DNA of 64,000 nt from Ridgeia piscesae (lineage: Eukaryota > Annelida > Polychaeta > Sabellida > Siboglinidae). This document shows, piece after piece, positions 44,279 to 56,792 of this stretch (position 1 is the stretch's first letter; each line of letters starts with the position of its first letter). The stretch lies in assembly GCA_025642075.2 (NCBI GenBank), contig JAODUO010001060.1, positions 87,501-151,500 on the forward strand, written 5' to 3'. The notes under the pieces were generated by a model. That model worked only from the letters and a program-made list of their open reading frames with translations, searched no databases and had not been told where the DNA came from. The translations under genes were made by a program, and so were the position numbers.

Positions 44279-47200
44279 TCAGCTGAGTGAGGAGCCTGGG
44301 CCCTCAGGGTGTAGTCAGCTGAGTGAGGAGACTGGGCCCTCAGGGTATAGTCAGCTGAGTGAGGAGACTGGGCCCTCAGGGTGTAGTCAGCTGAGTGAGG
44401 AGACTGGGCCCTCAGGGTGTAGTCTGCTGAGTGAGGAGCCTGGGCCCTCAGGGTATAGTCAGCTGAGTGAGGAGCCTGGGCCCTCAGGGTGTAGTCAGCT
44501 GAGTGAGCCTGTGCCCTCAGGGTGTAGTTAGCTGAGTGAGGAGCCTGGGCCCTCAGGGTGTAGTCAGCTGAGTGAGGAGACTGGGCCCTCAGGGTGTAGT
44601 CAGCTGAGTGAGGAGCCTGGGCCCTCAGGGTGTAGTCAGCTGAGTGAGGAGCCTGGGCCCTCAGGGTGTAGTCAGCTGAGTGAGGAGCCTGGGCCCTCAG
44701 GGTGTAGTCAGCTGAGTGAGGAGACTGGGCCCTCAGGGTGTAGTCAGCTGAGTGAGGAGACTGGGCCCTCAGGGTGTAGTCAGCTGAGTGAGGAGCTGGG
44801 CCCTCAGGGTGTAGTCAGCTGAGTGAGGAGCCTGGGCCCTCAGGGTGTTGTCAGCTGAGTGAGGAGCCTGGGCCCTCAGGGTGTAGTCAGCTGAGTGAGG
44901 AGACCAGGCCCTCAGGGTATAGTCAGCTGAGTGAGGAGCCTGGGCCCTCAGGGTGTAGTCAGCTGAGTGAGGAGCCTGGGCCCTCAGGGTGTAGTCAGCT
45001 GAGTGAGGAGACTGGGCCCTCAGGGTATAGTCAGCTGAGTGAGGAGCCTGGGCCCTCAGGGTATAGTCAGCTGAGTGAGGAGCCTGGGCCCTCAGGGTGT
45101 AGTCAGCTGAGTGAGGAGCCTGGGCCCTCAGGGTGTAGTCAGCTGAGTGAGGAGCCTGGGCCCTCAGGGTGTAGTCAGCTGAGTGAGGAGCCTGGGCCCT
45201 CAGGGTGTAGTCGCTGAGTGAGGAGCCGGGCCCTCAGGGTGTAGTCAGCTGAGTGAGGAGACCGGCCCTCAGGGTTAGTCAGCTGAGTGAGGAGCCTGGG
45301 CCCTCAGGGTGTAGTCGCTGAGTGAGGAGCCTGGGCCCTCAGGGTTAGTCACTGAGTGAGGAGCCTGGGCCCTCAGGGTTAGTCAGCTGAGTGAGGAGCT
45401 GGGCCCTCAGGGTTAGTCAGCTGAGTGAGGAGCTGGGCCCTCAGGGTGTAGTCAGCTGAGTGGGAGCCTGGGCCCTCAGGGTTAGTCAGCTGAGTGAGGA
45501 GACTGGGCCCTCAGGGTTAGTCAGCTGATGAGGAGACTGGGCCCTCAGGGTGTAGTCAGCTGAGTGAGAGACTGGGCCCTCAGGGTGTAGTCAGCTGAGT
45601 GAGGAGCTGGGCCCTCAGGGTTAGTCAGCTGAGGAGGAGCTGGGCCTCAGGGTTAGTCAGCTGAGAGAGACTGGGCCCTCAGGGTGTAGTCAGCTGAGTG
45701 AGGAGACGGGCCCTCAGGTGTAGTCAGCTGAGTGAGGAGACTGGGCCTCAGGGTGTAGTCAGCTGAGTGAGGAGCTGGGCCTCAGGGTGTAGTCAGCTGA
45801 GTGAGGAGACTGGGCCCTCAGGTGTAGTCAGCTGAGTGAGGAGCCTGGGCCCTCAGGGTTAGTCAGCTGAGTGAGGAGCCTGGGCCCTCAGGGTAGTCAG
45901 CTGAGTGAGGAGCCTGGGCCCTCAGGGTGTAGTCAGCTGAGTGAGAGACTGGGCCCCAGGGGTCGCTGAGTGAGGAGACTGGTCAGGGTGGTGGAGTGGA
46001 GGGCCCCGGGGGGGGAGGGGGAGGAGACTGGGCCCTCAGGGTTAGTCAGCTGAGTGAGGAGCCTGGGCCCTCAGGGTGTAGTCAGCTGAGTGAGGAGCCT
46101 GGGCCCTCAGGGTAGTCAGCTGAGTGAGGAGCCTGGGCCCTCAGGGTTAGTCAGCTGAGTGAGGAGCCTGGGCCCTCAGGGTGTAGTCAGCTGAGTGAGG
46201 AGACTGGGCCCTCAGGGTTAGTCAGCTGAGTGAGGAGCTGGGCCCTCAGGGTTAGTCAGCTGAGTGAGGAGCTGGCCCTCAGGGTGTAGTCAGCTGAGTG
46301 AGCTGGGCCCTCAGGGTGTAGTAGCTGAGGAGGAGCCTGGGCCCTCAGGGTTAGTCAGCTGAGTGAGGAGCTGGGCCCTCAGGGTTAGTCAGCTGAGTGA
46401 GGAGCCTGGGCCCTCAGGGTGTATCAGCTGAGTGAGGAGCTGGGCCCTCAGGGTTAGTCGCTGAGTGAGGAGCGGGCCCTCAGGGTGTAGTCAGCTGAGT
46501 GAGGAGACTGGGCCCTCAGGGTGTATCAGCTGAGTGAGGAGCTGGGCCCTCAGGGTGTATCGCTGAGTGAGGACGGGCCCTCAGGGTAGTCAGCTGAGTG
46601 AGGAGCTGGGCCCTCAGGGTGTAGTCAGCTGAGGAGGAGCCTGGGCCCTCAGGGTGTAGTCAGCTGAGTGAGGAGACTGGGCCCTCAGGGTGTAGTCAGC
46701 TGAGTGAGGAGACTGGGCCCTCAGGGTGTAGTCAGCTGAGTGAGGAGCCTGGGCCCTCAGGGTGTAGTCAGCTGAGTGAGGAGCTGGGCCCTCAGGGTTA
46801 GTCAGCTGAGTGAGGAGCCTGGGCCCTCAGGGTTAGTCAGCTGAGTGAGGAGCCTGGGCCCTCAGGGTGTAGTCAGCTGAGTGAGGAGCCTGGGCCCTCA
46901 GGGTGTAGTCAGCTGAGTGAGGAGACTGGGCCCTCAGGGTGTAGTCAGCTGAGTGAGGAGACTGGGCCCTCAGGGTGTAGTCAGCTGAGTGAGGAGACTG
47001 GGCCCTCAGGGTGTAGTCAGCTGAGTGAGGAGACTGGGCCCTCAGGGTGTAGTCAGCTGAGTGAGGAGCCTGGGCCCTCAGGGTGTAGTCAGCTGAGTGA
47101 GGAGCTGGGCCCTCAGGGTGTAGTCGCTGAGTGAGGAGCGGGCCCTCAGGGTGTAGTCAGCTGAGTGAGGAGACTGGGCCCTCAGGGTGTAGTCAGCTGA

Positions 47201-48850
47201 GTGAGGAGCTGGGCCCTCAGGGTGTAGTCGCTGAGTGAGGAGAGGGCCCTCAGGGTGTAGTCAGCTGAGTGAGGAGCCTGGGCCCTCAGGGTGTAGTCGC
47301 TGAGTGAGGAGCCGGGCCCTCAGGGTTAGTCAGCTGAGTGAGGAGCCGGGCCCTCAGGGTATAGTCAGCTGAGTGAGGAGCCTGGGCCCTCAGGGTGTAG
47401 TCGCTGAGTGAGGAGCCTGGGCCCTCAGGGTATAGTCACTGAGTGAGGAGCCTGGGCCCTCAGGGTGTAGTCAGCTGAGTGAGAGACTGGCCCTCAGGGT
47501 GTAGTCAGCTGAGTGAGGAGCTGGGCCCTCAGGGTGTGTCAGCTGAGTGAGGAGCCTGGGCCCTCAGGGTTAGTCAGCTGAGTGAGGAGCTGGGCCCTCA
47601 GGGTTAGTCAGCTGAGTGAGAGCTGGCCCTCAGGGTTAGTCAGCTGAGGAGGAGCTGGGCCCCAGGGGTAGTCAGCTGAGGAGGAGCCTGGGCCCTCAGG
47701 GTTAGTCAGCTGAGTGAGGAGACTGGGCCCTCAGGGGTAGTCAGCTGAGTGAGGAGACTGGGCCCTCAGGGTGTAGTCAGCTGAGTGAGGAGACTGGGCC
47801 TCAGGGTGTAGCAGCTGAGTGAGGAGCCTGGGCCCTCAGGGTGTAGTCAGCTGAGTGAGGAGCCTGGGCCCTCAGGGTTAGTCAGCTGAGTGAGGAGCCT
47901 GGGCCCTCAGGGTGTAGTCAGCTGAGTGAGGAGCCTGGGCCCTCAGGGTGTAGTCAGCTGAGTGAGGAGCCTGGGCCCTCAGGGTATAGTCAGCTGAGTG
48001 AGGAGCCTGGGCCCTCAGGGTGTAGTCAGCTGAGTGAGGAGACTGGGCCCTCAGGGTGTAGTCAGCTGAGTGAGGAGACTGGGCCCTCAGGGTGTAGTCA
48101 GCTGAGTGAGGAGACTGGGCCCTCAGGGTGTAGTCAGCTGAGTGAGGAGACTGGCCCTCAGGGTGTAGTCAGCTGAGGAGGAGACTGGGCCCTCAGGGTT
48201 AGTCAGCTGAGTGGGAGCTGGGCCCTCAGGGTGTAGTCAGCTGAGTGAGGACTGGGCCCTCAGGGTTAGTCAGCTGAGTGAGGAGCCTGGGCCCTCAGGG
48301 TTAGTCAGCTGAGTGAGGAGCTGGGCCCTCAGGGTGTAGTCAGCTGAGTGAGGAGCTGGGCCCTCAGGGTTAGTCAGCTGAGTGAGGAGCTGGGCCCTCA
48401 GGGTGTAGTCAGCTGAGTGAGGAGACTGGGCCCTCAGGGTGTAGTCAGCTGAGTGAGGAGACTGGGCCCTCAGGGTGTAGTCAGCTGAGTGAGGAGCCTG
48501 GGCCCTCAGGGTATAGTCAGCTGAGTGAGGAGACTGGGCCCTCAGGGTGTAGTCAGCTGAGTGAGGAGACTGGGCCCTCAGGGTGTAGTCAGCTGAGTGA
48601 GGAGCCTGGGCCCTCAGGGTGTAGTCAGCTGAGTGAGGAGACTGGGCCCTCAGGGTGTAGTCAGCTGAGTGAGGAGACTGGGCCCTCAGGGTGTAGTCAG
48701 CTGAGTGAAGAGACTGGGCCCTCAGGGTGTAGTCAGCTGAGTGAGGAGACTGGGCCCTCAGGGTGTAGTCAGCTGAGTGAGGAGCCGGGGCCCTCAGGGT
48801 GTTGTCAGCTGAGTGAGGAGACTGGGCCCTCAGGGTGTAGTCAGCTGAGA
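44262..48850. repeat. 36-bp minisatellite starting at the FBXL17 stop codon
   Basis: About 127 copies of a unit containing CTCAGGGTGTAGTCAGCTGA and GTGAGGAGCCTGGGCC. The first partial unit overlaps the last FBXL17 codons and its TAG. Units with single-base losses cluster at about 45.2-47.7 kb; a scrambled GC-rich patch lies at 45955-46025. Probably part of the 3' UTR or just beyond it. Confidence 0.96.
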
Positions 48851-51260
48851 CAAGTCTATCGGGATATAGGCCCTTGAGCTATGAATGATGTTTATGTGTG
48901 AAAAGATTCACGAGACATTGGTTCAAATAAGTTATCTTTTTATGCATTGTATAGTCAAATTGGCTTGCATTCTTGTGTTGTTTCCAAAGATTTCTGCTGT
49001 ATTCATGAGCCTGTCTACCTCATTGCCATCCAAGGACAGACAGTCTGAAAGCTGCCAAACCATAACATGCCAGGTAAATTTGACTATGAAATACATGAAA
49101 AGATACCATCATTTGAAGAGTCATTACGAGTGAGTTGTTGCTGCCATAACCATGGCAAATAGTCTGTGGTATTGTTGTAATTTAGATGCAGTAAATTCTG
49201 TTTCACGAGGTGATTCGCCAGGTGTTGAGACTGATATAATCAGCAGCACCCCGTGGCACAAGAGGTTGTCAAAGTAGTGAATTTGAGTAGCATGATTGGG
49301 ACATCACCTGAATGCGAGTGCAGCTGTTTTGTCTGATTTTTAGACAAGTTCCTATAGATTAATATTCTATTGTTGAAGTTTGTGACTGAGAACAAATCTT
49401 GATCATGTGTAAAATGCAGTTTTCGGGAACTTGGTGTGACCAGGTTGAATTAGCTATAATGTTGTGTGTGATTGGATTGTTTTCTTGTCTAACAAGATTG
49501 TGTGAACAATGTATGCGTAGTATTAATAAACTTAAAGTATCATATGATAGCATGCATTCATTGTTCATTGGCAAGTTTAGTAAATAACCGTGGCGACTGG
49601 TTGCTTGGGAGACATGTCTGAGGCTACAAGTGGGTTGTTGCATTTTATTGCAATTCTTTGGGAATCTTCTCAGAACAGTGATATCTGCCAAGATTATTTT
49701 GTTTGGGGAGGGCTGTTTCATCTGGTGCAAAACATTGATATTTTGCACTTCAAATCAATACTGGTAATACACTGATATTACTGTTTCAATTTTATAAACA
49801 TGTTGGGAGGTGATAAGGCCGGATGAAAGTAATTTTGTCAGATGTTGGACATCATTGTTTTGAAATTATCCCTTACGTTTACCTTCTTATGTTGGTGAAT
49901 GTGTTGCATTCACTAGCATAACCGGGTGTTTCTATTACTGATTTTCAACAAAATACATTCATACAACAGACAATTTATTACAAAAAGACATACTACTTAC
50001 CATATAAACAACATACATAAGCATAATGCTTCAGTTGCTGGATTGCAGGTTAACAGCCAACAAAGTAGCTTGGCTTGTACTACTACACAATCTTATTATG
50101 TCAGAAATGATATAGCAAATGAATGGAAATATACATGATTTGTTAAATAGCAAACATATACAGTACATTACAACTCAAACTTACACCAAGGGTAAATGTA
50201 AACAGAATAATGATATAAAAAGTTCCAATGTTCTCAGAATCCTGAGCTTGGATGCAACAAAACCAAAAGGTTAGACACTCAGCACACAATGTTCACATAT
50301 AATGCAAAAGTTGCCAACAGATGGCGTCATGGATGGATGTGCCAAGGAAAAACTCCAGTACATATGAATCAACAAGCAGGTGATCATTGGAAACATGTGT
50401 AAACTGGTACATGACATTGCAGTTTGGTGTCCTGTTTCTTGGTGTAGTGTAGTAATGTAACATGATTCCCATGGGTGCCAGAATTAACATTGTCTACCAG
50501 GTAGCTCTCCAAGCAGCAGTACATGAGTTCTGTATGTCTATTAGGCTAATTTGTTTTACCAACAAAATAACAATTCTACATGTATATACATTTCAGTTGG
50601 TGCAGAATATTGCTTCAGTTATTTATTTTTATACATTTTAGACTTGGTGTTACCATTACTAGTTCTGTCTTGAACATTAGTGAGTCTATTGGCATGATTT
50701 AGCTGCCGTAGTTTACCGAAAATTATAACTAAGCACCATGGCTAGACATCCACACTTCACACCAATGACGACAGAGAAAGCACCAACAATGAATTACCAG
50801 ATCTAAATTTCTGCCGACATTCAAACACAGGCCAAATCAACAAACGTTTTTGCAAGCACAGTTCTGTCGGAGTTCTGCCACAAACTAATGATGCATGCAA
50901 TTCTGTACAACTTTGACGACGACAAGGAGATACCTACAAACTGTCAGGCACAGGTATAAGATTGGCTATACAGTGAAAGCACTTACAACTACTCAAATAA
51001 CTGAACACGTTTTGGAGACTAGAATAAGAGCAGTACACAGACATAGAATACGTCAATGTAAGTAAGACAGTCGATAGATTTAGACGTAACCTATCAATGC
51101 TATCATGTACCTACTGAGTCGCCAGTGTGACTGTGATGTGACTAGTATTAATAATTAATGCAGATCTATGGACTGTGGGGATATAAAACATTATATAATA
51201 GTCAATAGAGTTACAGAAGTCATAGCGTTGCAGGCAATTGAATTTGTCCGTGGCTGGCAG
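48851..51260. other. Intergenic region between FBXL17 and the Praja-like gene
   Basis: Tail-to-tail interval. An AATAAA at about 49525 (plus) could serve FBXL17 if the array is transcribed. Short open frames show no recognisable domain. No other feature seen. Confidence 0.45.
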
Positions 51261-51267
51261 TGAGAAA

Positions 51268-51415
51268 CTGTAGCGGCACTGCTGTAGCGGCGCTGCTGTA
51301 GCGGCACTGCTGTAGCGGCACTGCTGTAGCGGCACTGCTGTAGCGGCACTGCTGTAGTGGTGCTGCTGTAGCGGCGCTGCTGTAGTGGCGCTGCTGTAGC
51401 GGCGTTGGTGTAGCA
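51268..51415. repeat. 15-bp minisatellite just after the Praja-like stop
   Basis: About ten copies of GTAGCGGCACTGCTG with G/A and C/T variants, starting about 23 bases beyond the stop in the gene's direction. Confidence 0.95.
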
Positions 51416-51437
51416 GGATTAGCTCCCTATGACATCA

Positions 51438-51485
51438 TCAGCTGTCTGGGGTGAGGATGAATCTACACACGGGACACGTCCCAGA
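51438..51485 (-). CDS. PJA2: Praja-like exon 9: last RING cysteines and stop
   Basis: Acceptor ggttgcag; 15 codons SGTCPVCRFILTPDS and TGA at 51440-51438. Supplies the final Cys pair. Human PJA2 continues past this point, so the tail here is short. Confidence 0.88.
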   Translation of the reverse strand, partial: SGTCPVCRFILTPDS

Positions 51486-54400
51486 CTGCAACCAAACACA
51501 GATAAATGTCCTGCATATATTTCATTTTAAATAAACGCAGCTTAAAATGTTTTTGTGCAGGAAAGCCACATATTTTGGTAAATAATTATGTCACATTTAT
51601 TATGTCATACCATTACCCTATTATGACGCATTCATGTTAATGATGTAGTATACACAATATTTATCTACCACTGTAATCATCCAAATCTATTTTAGTGACC
51701 CCACATATGCCTATAAGTTTAATTTAATTTGAATCTTAATTTCAATATCAAATTAGCATTGCACACTGAATACCATTTAACATAATCGATAATGGTACAT
51801 CTCTTGAAGGAGATAACATAAACTACTGTACACTGCTGCTTATAGGAATCAGTAGCTACAGAGAAATATACTTTGTATGTATAAATATCGTAATGTGTAT
51901 ACTTTTTCTGACAAACAAACAGTACTGTATCTGTATAACTGGCATACTAAGGCCTACCTAACAAATAATGTATAACAAATAATGTGTCTTTCCTGTTGTT
52001 TTCACATTTTACAGTAAATAGAACACATTTTCTTTTCTATTATTCACCTGAAATATCTAGGTTATTCCTCAAACTTGGATTTATACAGGGTCACAAATAA
52101 ATTACGTGTTTTCATGTCATAAAAATCTCGCACAAACTATTATTTAATAAGGTCGTTCGGGTAACAGGAAACACAACTATTATTACAGTGTATTGTCTGT
52201 CTACAGACTTTCATACCTTGTGGATCCAGACTTTGATACATAAGTGGTGGAAGAGGTGTTGGCATGGCAAACGACTTGGCATCTTCACCAGCCTCAAAGT
52301 TGCACAAGCAAATTGGGCAGGTTAAATCATCTTCTCCTGTAAGCCATAACCCGACATATGTCATCATACTGAGAAACGTAACCTCTAGATCTGGTCACCG
52401 AACAATCATATGTGTCATCACAGCCTAACACAGGCACATTTTGAGTAGCCATTGGCACTCAGTTTGACAATTTTAACAAAACAAAGAAAACTATATTTCT
52501 TTACAATCAGGCTTACCACGGTGTATTACAAATAGATGACATGCAGCAAGCAAGAACAACACATAATTGTATAACACACTTTGTTCAAGCACAGTGAGCT
52601 AGTCACACGTGAAACAGTGATAAACAGTTTGGTCAATAGCTGTCAAGTTAACTGTGTCCCAAGTAGTTACTTGTATAATTGTCTCCTTGACAACTTAATG
52701 ACTGAACCTTGAGTTAACAGAGGCAATGTCACATACAGGTCTTACAGCCTGCTATATGGTTCCATGTTTCAAGCAACTGCCCCATTACAGAAAACTATTT
52801 TTTTTATTTATTTGTGAAATGATCCAAAACATTCTCAGTGTTGACACCTGTTATATGATGAATCCTGCAGTGTGGTTGCTTAGAGCTATGAGGTTTATGG
52901 GAGACCGTTGACAGCCACTTACCGTTGGGTTTGATGCTGACCGACGGCAGACCATCAATGTAGGAATCGCTGACCAAAGGTGGCACCTGGTCACTCATCA
53001 GGTCAGGGTACACAGTCAACATCTGAGTGATGACATTCTGGCACAGAGAAAGAGTCACGGCTGATGTGTACTTTCCAAAGAGTGTGCACTAGTCAGTGTG
53101 CAATGTTAAAATTCATTTTAATATTGTGGTCATTTATGAGCATGCTGGATGAACGAGTGTCTGGCTTTAGACAGTGGTGGTGGTGGTGTTTGAAGCATCT
53201 TTGTGCATTAATTCCAGCATGGCTGAATGCTTTCCAAAAAACTGAGATTGTGTTCGACTGCACGGGAGTAAAACTTAAATCCTTCTGAGCAGTCCTAAGG
53301 ACTGGATACTGTGTATGGAAGAACTTATTTTAACCATTCTACCGTACCGTGTACCACGAGATTGATGCATTGTGAGTGTTTATGGCAACTTTATGACTGT
53401 GTGTGCCTGCGTTTATGTGACAGTGGTTGGACACTGTGTTTATGACTGTGCGTGCCTGCGTTTATGTGACAGTGGTTGGACACTGTCACGGGACTTACAT
53501 GAAACATGGCCTGGAGGATGTCGTGATGTCCACTCTGTCTCAGCAGCAGGTCCAGTGGGCACACCTCGGACAGACTAAAGTTGAACGGCTGGTCATATCC
53601 ATCACTGACGTCACTACAAGCACATCGTTACAGACTTGGTTCACATCAGTGACCACTGGACAGTCATGGACATTACTGCAAGCGAGTCTTTGTTCAAACT
53701 ACTGATCATACCAACCATTGCATGCACACTGTAAGTCTAAGTTGACATCAATGGATACTGAATAATCACTGCCAGCAGACTCACATATTTTATGACAGAG
53801 CACCAATTACCTCCCATTCTGATTTCACAATTGCTACTGACGGCTGAATTTACTAATGAACGAACAGACTGTATTACTGCACAAGTTGGGAATGTTTTCA
53901 CGCATTACTGTCCACTAAATACAGACAGCGGTCAGTCATTGCTGGAAGATGTCACTAAATACAAACAATGAGTCATTCACTGCTGGACACAGACACCTAA
54001 ATACAGACAATGGTCACTTAATGCTGGACACCGTCACTAAATATGAACACACTATGGTCACTCACTGCTGGATGCTGTCACCCTCTTCTTGTTCAGCCAA
54101 CTCAGCATCGTTCCGTGCGGCCCACATCGCTGCTACAATCACACAGAAAGTAAATAAATATACCAGATGGATTAGTACAGCAAAAGTGGAATAATATACC
54201 ATAGTTGTTCTATTTTAGCATCATAAATATGAGACCTATGCATTGTGAGTGTATTACCATTCAGAGGCAGATCACAATCATAAAGTATGTAATGCAACTA
54301 TTAAAATTAATACTAAAAGTAATAAATAGATAGCTATAATATGAACACAAATTAGTGACACTACCCGCGTGGTAAAACAAGGCAAGTTACAAATACCATC

Positions 54401-56757
54401 GATCTTAGTAGATTTAAAGAGCATGAATGCAATCTATCACTTGCTCGTTGGTACCCACCTCCAATATTATGACACATTGTACAGTCACATTCAAATTCAT
54501 CATCAGCGTCACCTCCATCCTCACTGTTGCCACTGGATTCCTGCAATGTCATCCATTGTGTCAATCATAGTATATCGTCATTCTGGCAATGCGCGACACC
54601 CAAACAAAAACATTGGCTTGAAGAAGCACTTGTTAACAAAACAACAAGAAAAACTACCACAAACCATTTCCTATTTAAAATATTGTGTAATATTCTGGGC
54701 AAGCATTGTGCTACGTTGAAAATGCATTACAACTGAATGGGCAGCAGATACAAATCTTTGAAAAAAGCACTTGGATTTAAGGATTTAAAACTAAATTACA
54801 AATCAGTGATGTGCACCAAATAGCATGTTATGTCAGTTCACCAAGCTGCATGCAAAGTGTGACAGTGGGAATTATTCCATATTTTATGTATATCTACCGA
54901 ATTATTCCATATTTTATGTATATCTGCCAGGGTTGGCATGTTCCGGGAAAACTTTTTTTAGACAGGACAGTGGGAATAACCCGGTATTTACCGAGAAAAT
55001 TGTATTTACTGGGAAATATGTGGGAATAACTTCATAATTTATATTACCACTGGCTAGTTCCTGTCTATTTAGAATGTAGTTAATATTCATATAAGGCTAA
55101 CAAGTTCACTAGTTACTAGTTCAGGTGTATCCTTGTATTTGTTTAAAGCATGAAGTCAACAAGATGTTCAAAAGAAAATTGATCATTTAGTAACAAATGC
55201 CATTGTCATTCTCACACGGAACAATGCCAAGTTCTAGACTAAAGTCTAATACTCTCAGTTGCCAGTTGGCAATCTGTTTTTAGGAACAAAAAAGTTGGGC
55301 TCTGGACATTGGCAGGATCTACTGTACCCACTCAGCAAACATTAGTTACCATGTCTGGACATTCAGACTAAGGGGCAAATACAGGCTAACTGGCTAAGGG
55401 CCAGTAAACATCTGTAGTCTTTGTCTCTGTGAGCCCCAAATCAGCTCCAAATCAGAATCAGTAGACCAGAGTAGACATGCACTTTCTGTCAGACATTCTG
55501 TTACTGAGTGAAGCACTGGTAACTGGTCAGTAAGCAACAGTGAGTTGTGGAAGAACTGTGCAGACTTGCAATGAGATTGCTCATTCTGCATCGATCGAGA
55601 GAATATTCTCGAAACTGCTGCAAACAAAACTACGAAACCAACTAGGACTTGCAAAAACTGTGAAACTTGTTTTGTGTTAGTTGATCAACTCTTCTGTGGG
55701 CATTAGTATAATAAAGTTTGATGATAAATGCAATCTATGCCTTATGTTGTTTTTCAGTGGTTTATAACAAAATATTAATATTGTATTTATTAGTATATAC
55801 GTGACACATTTTGTTTCTTTGAAATCACATAGTGAATTTGCAACACATAGAGGTGAACCTGTAACACTGCCATTGAATATATTTGGGAATGTAATATTTA
55901 ATGGTAGTATTGTTGTTTTCAGTCTTATTACCATTATAATTATTAAAAAACAACCAGTGCTGAGGTATATTTACACATGTATCATTATGGTGATGGTACA
56001 GTAACTTGCATTGCAAAAATGGTTCAAATTTAATCCTTTTAATAGTTTTTCCCAGGTAGTGTTTTTTCCCCAGGATAATATATAGTGACCGGTATTTACC
56101 AGGGTGGGAAAAACGTGACAACCCTGTATTATCTGCATATCTAGAGTATTGTAAACAATTACTAATAATATATTACAGAATATAACTTGGTATCAAGAGC
56201 AGACAGCAAATGGGTGCTTTGGATGGATTGTCAAATATCTGGCCATGACTCATCCAACTACCGGGTAGTCTAGGTGTAAAGGGCTCACCCCACTGGGAAA
56301 GTCCCCGATGTCTTCCACATGTATCTGGATCTCTTCTTCCACAGACTCATCCGTGTCAAGCACTAGGTCACAGAGGTCATCAAACCCATCATCTGACTCC
56401 TTGTCACAGTCGGGCATAACTAATGAATTAGAAATGTTGAAATTCAGTAATATAACAATTTATTTTGGTTGCAAACATGAGACATTATACATTTGCTAAA
56501 ACTAGAATGATATTTCAAGAAAATATAGCAAATATAGCACATATATAATTAAAGTATTAACTAATATGTATGTATAAAAAAATAATTCAAGACTTTAGAA
56601 TGTTTTATTTATGCATCTCTGACAAAACTTACTAAAAATAATAAATAATTTAAAACATTAAAATATATAAATAAAAAAAATAAAATGTAAATACTAATGT
56701 ATATTTTTTTTATTTAAACATTTCTTTTCTTCACAATACATTCATGATTCATTTATC

Positions 56758-56792
<35 letters not shown>

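Noticed and set aside
50293..50490. Minus-strand 65-residue frame in the FBXL17-Praja interval
   Set aside because: No recognisable domain, no splice context and length expected by chance.
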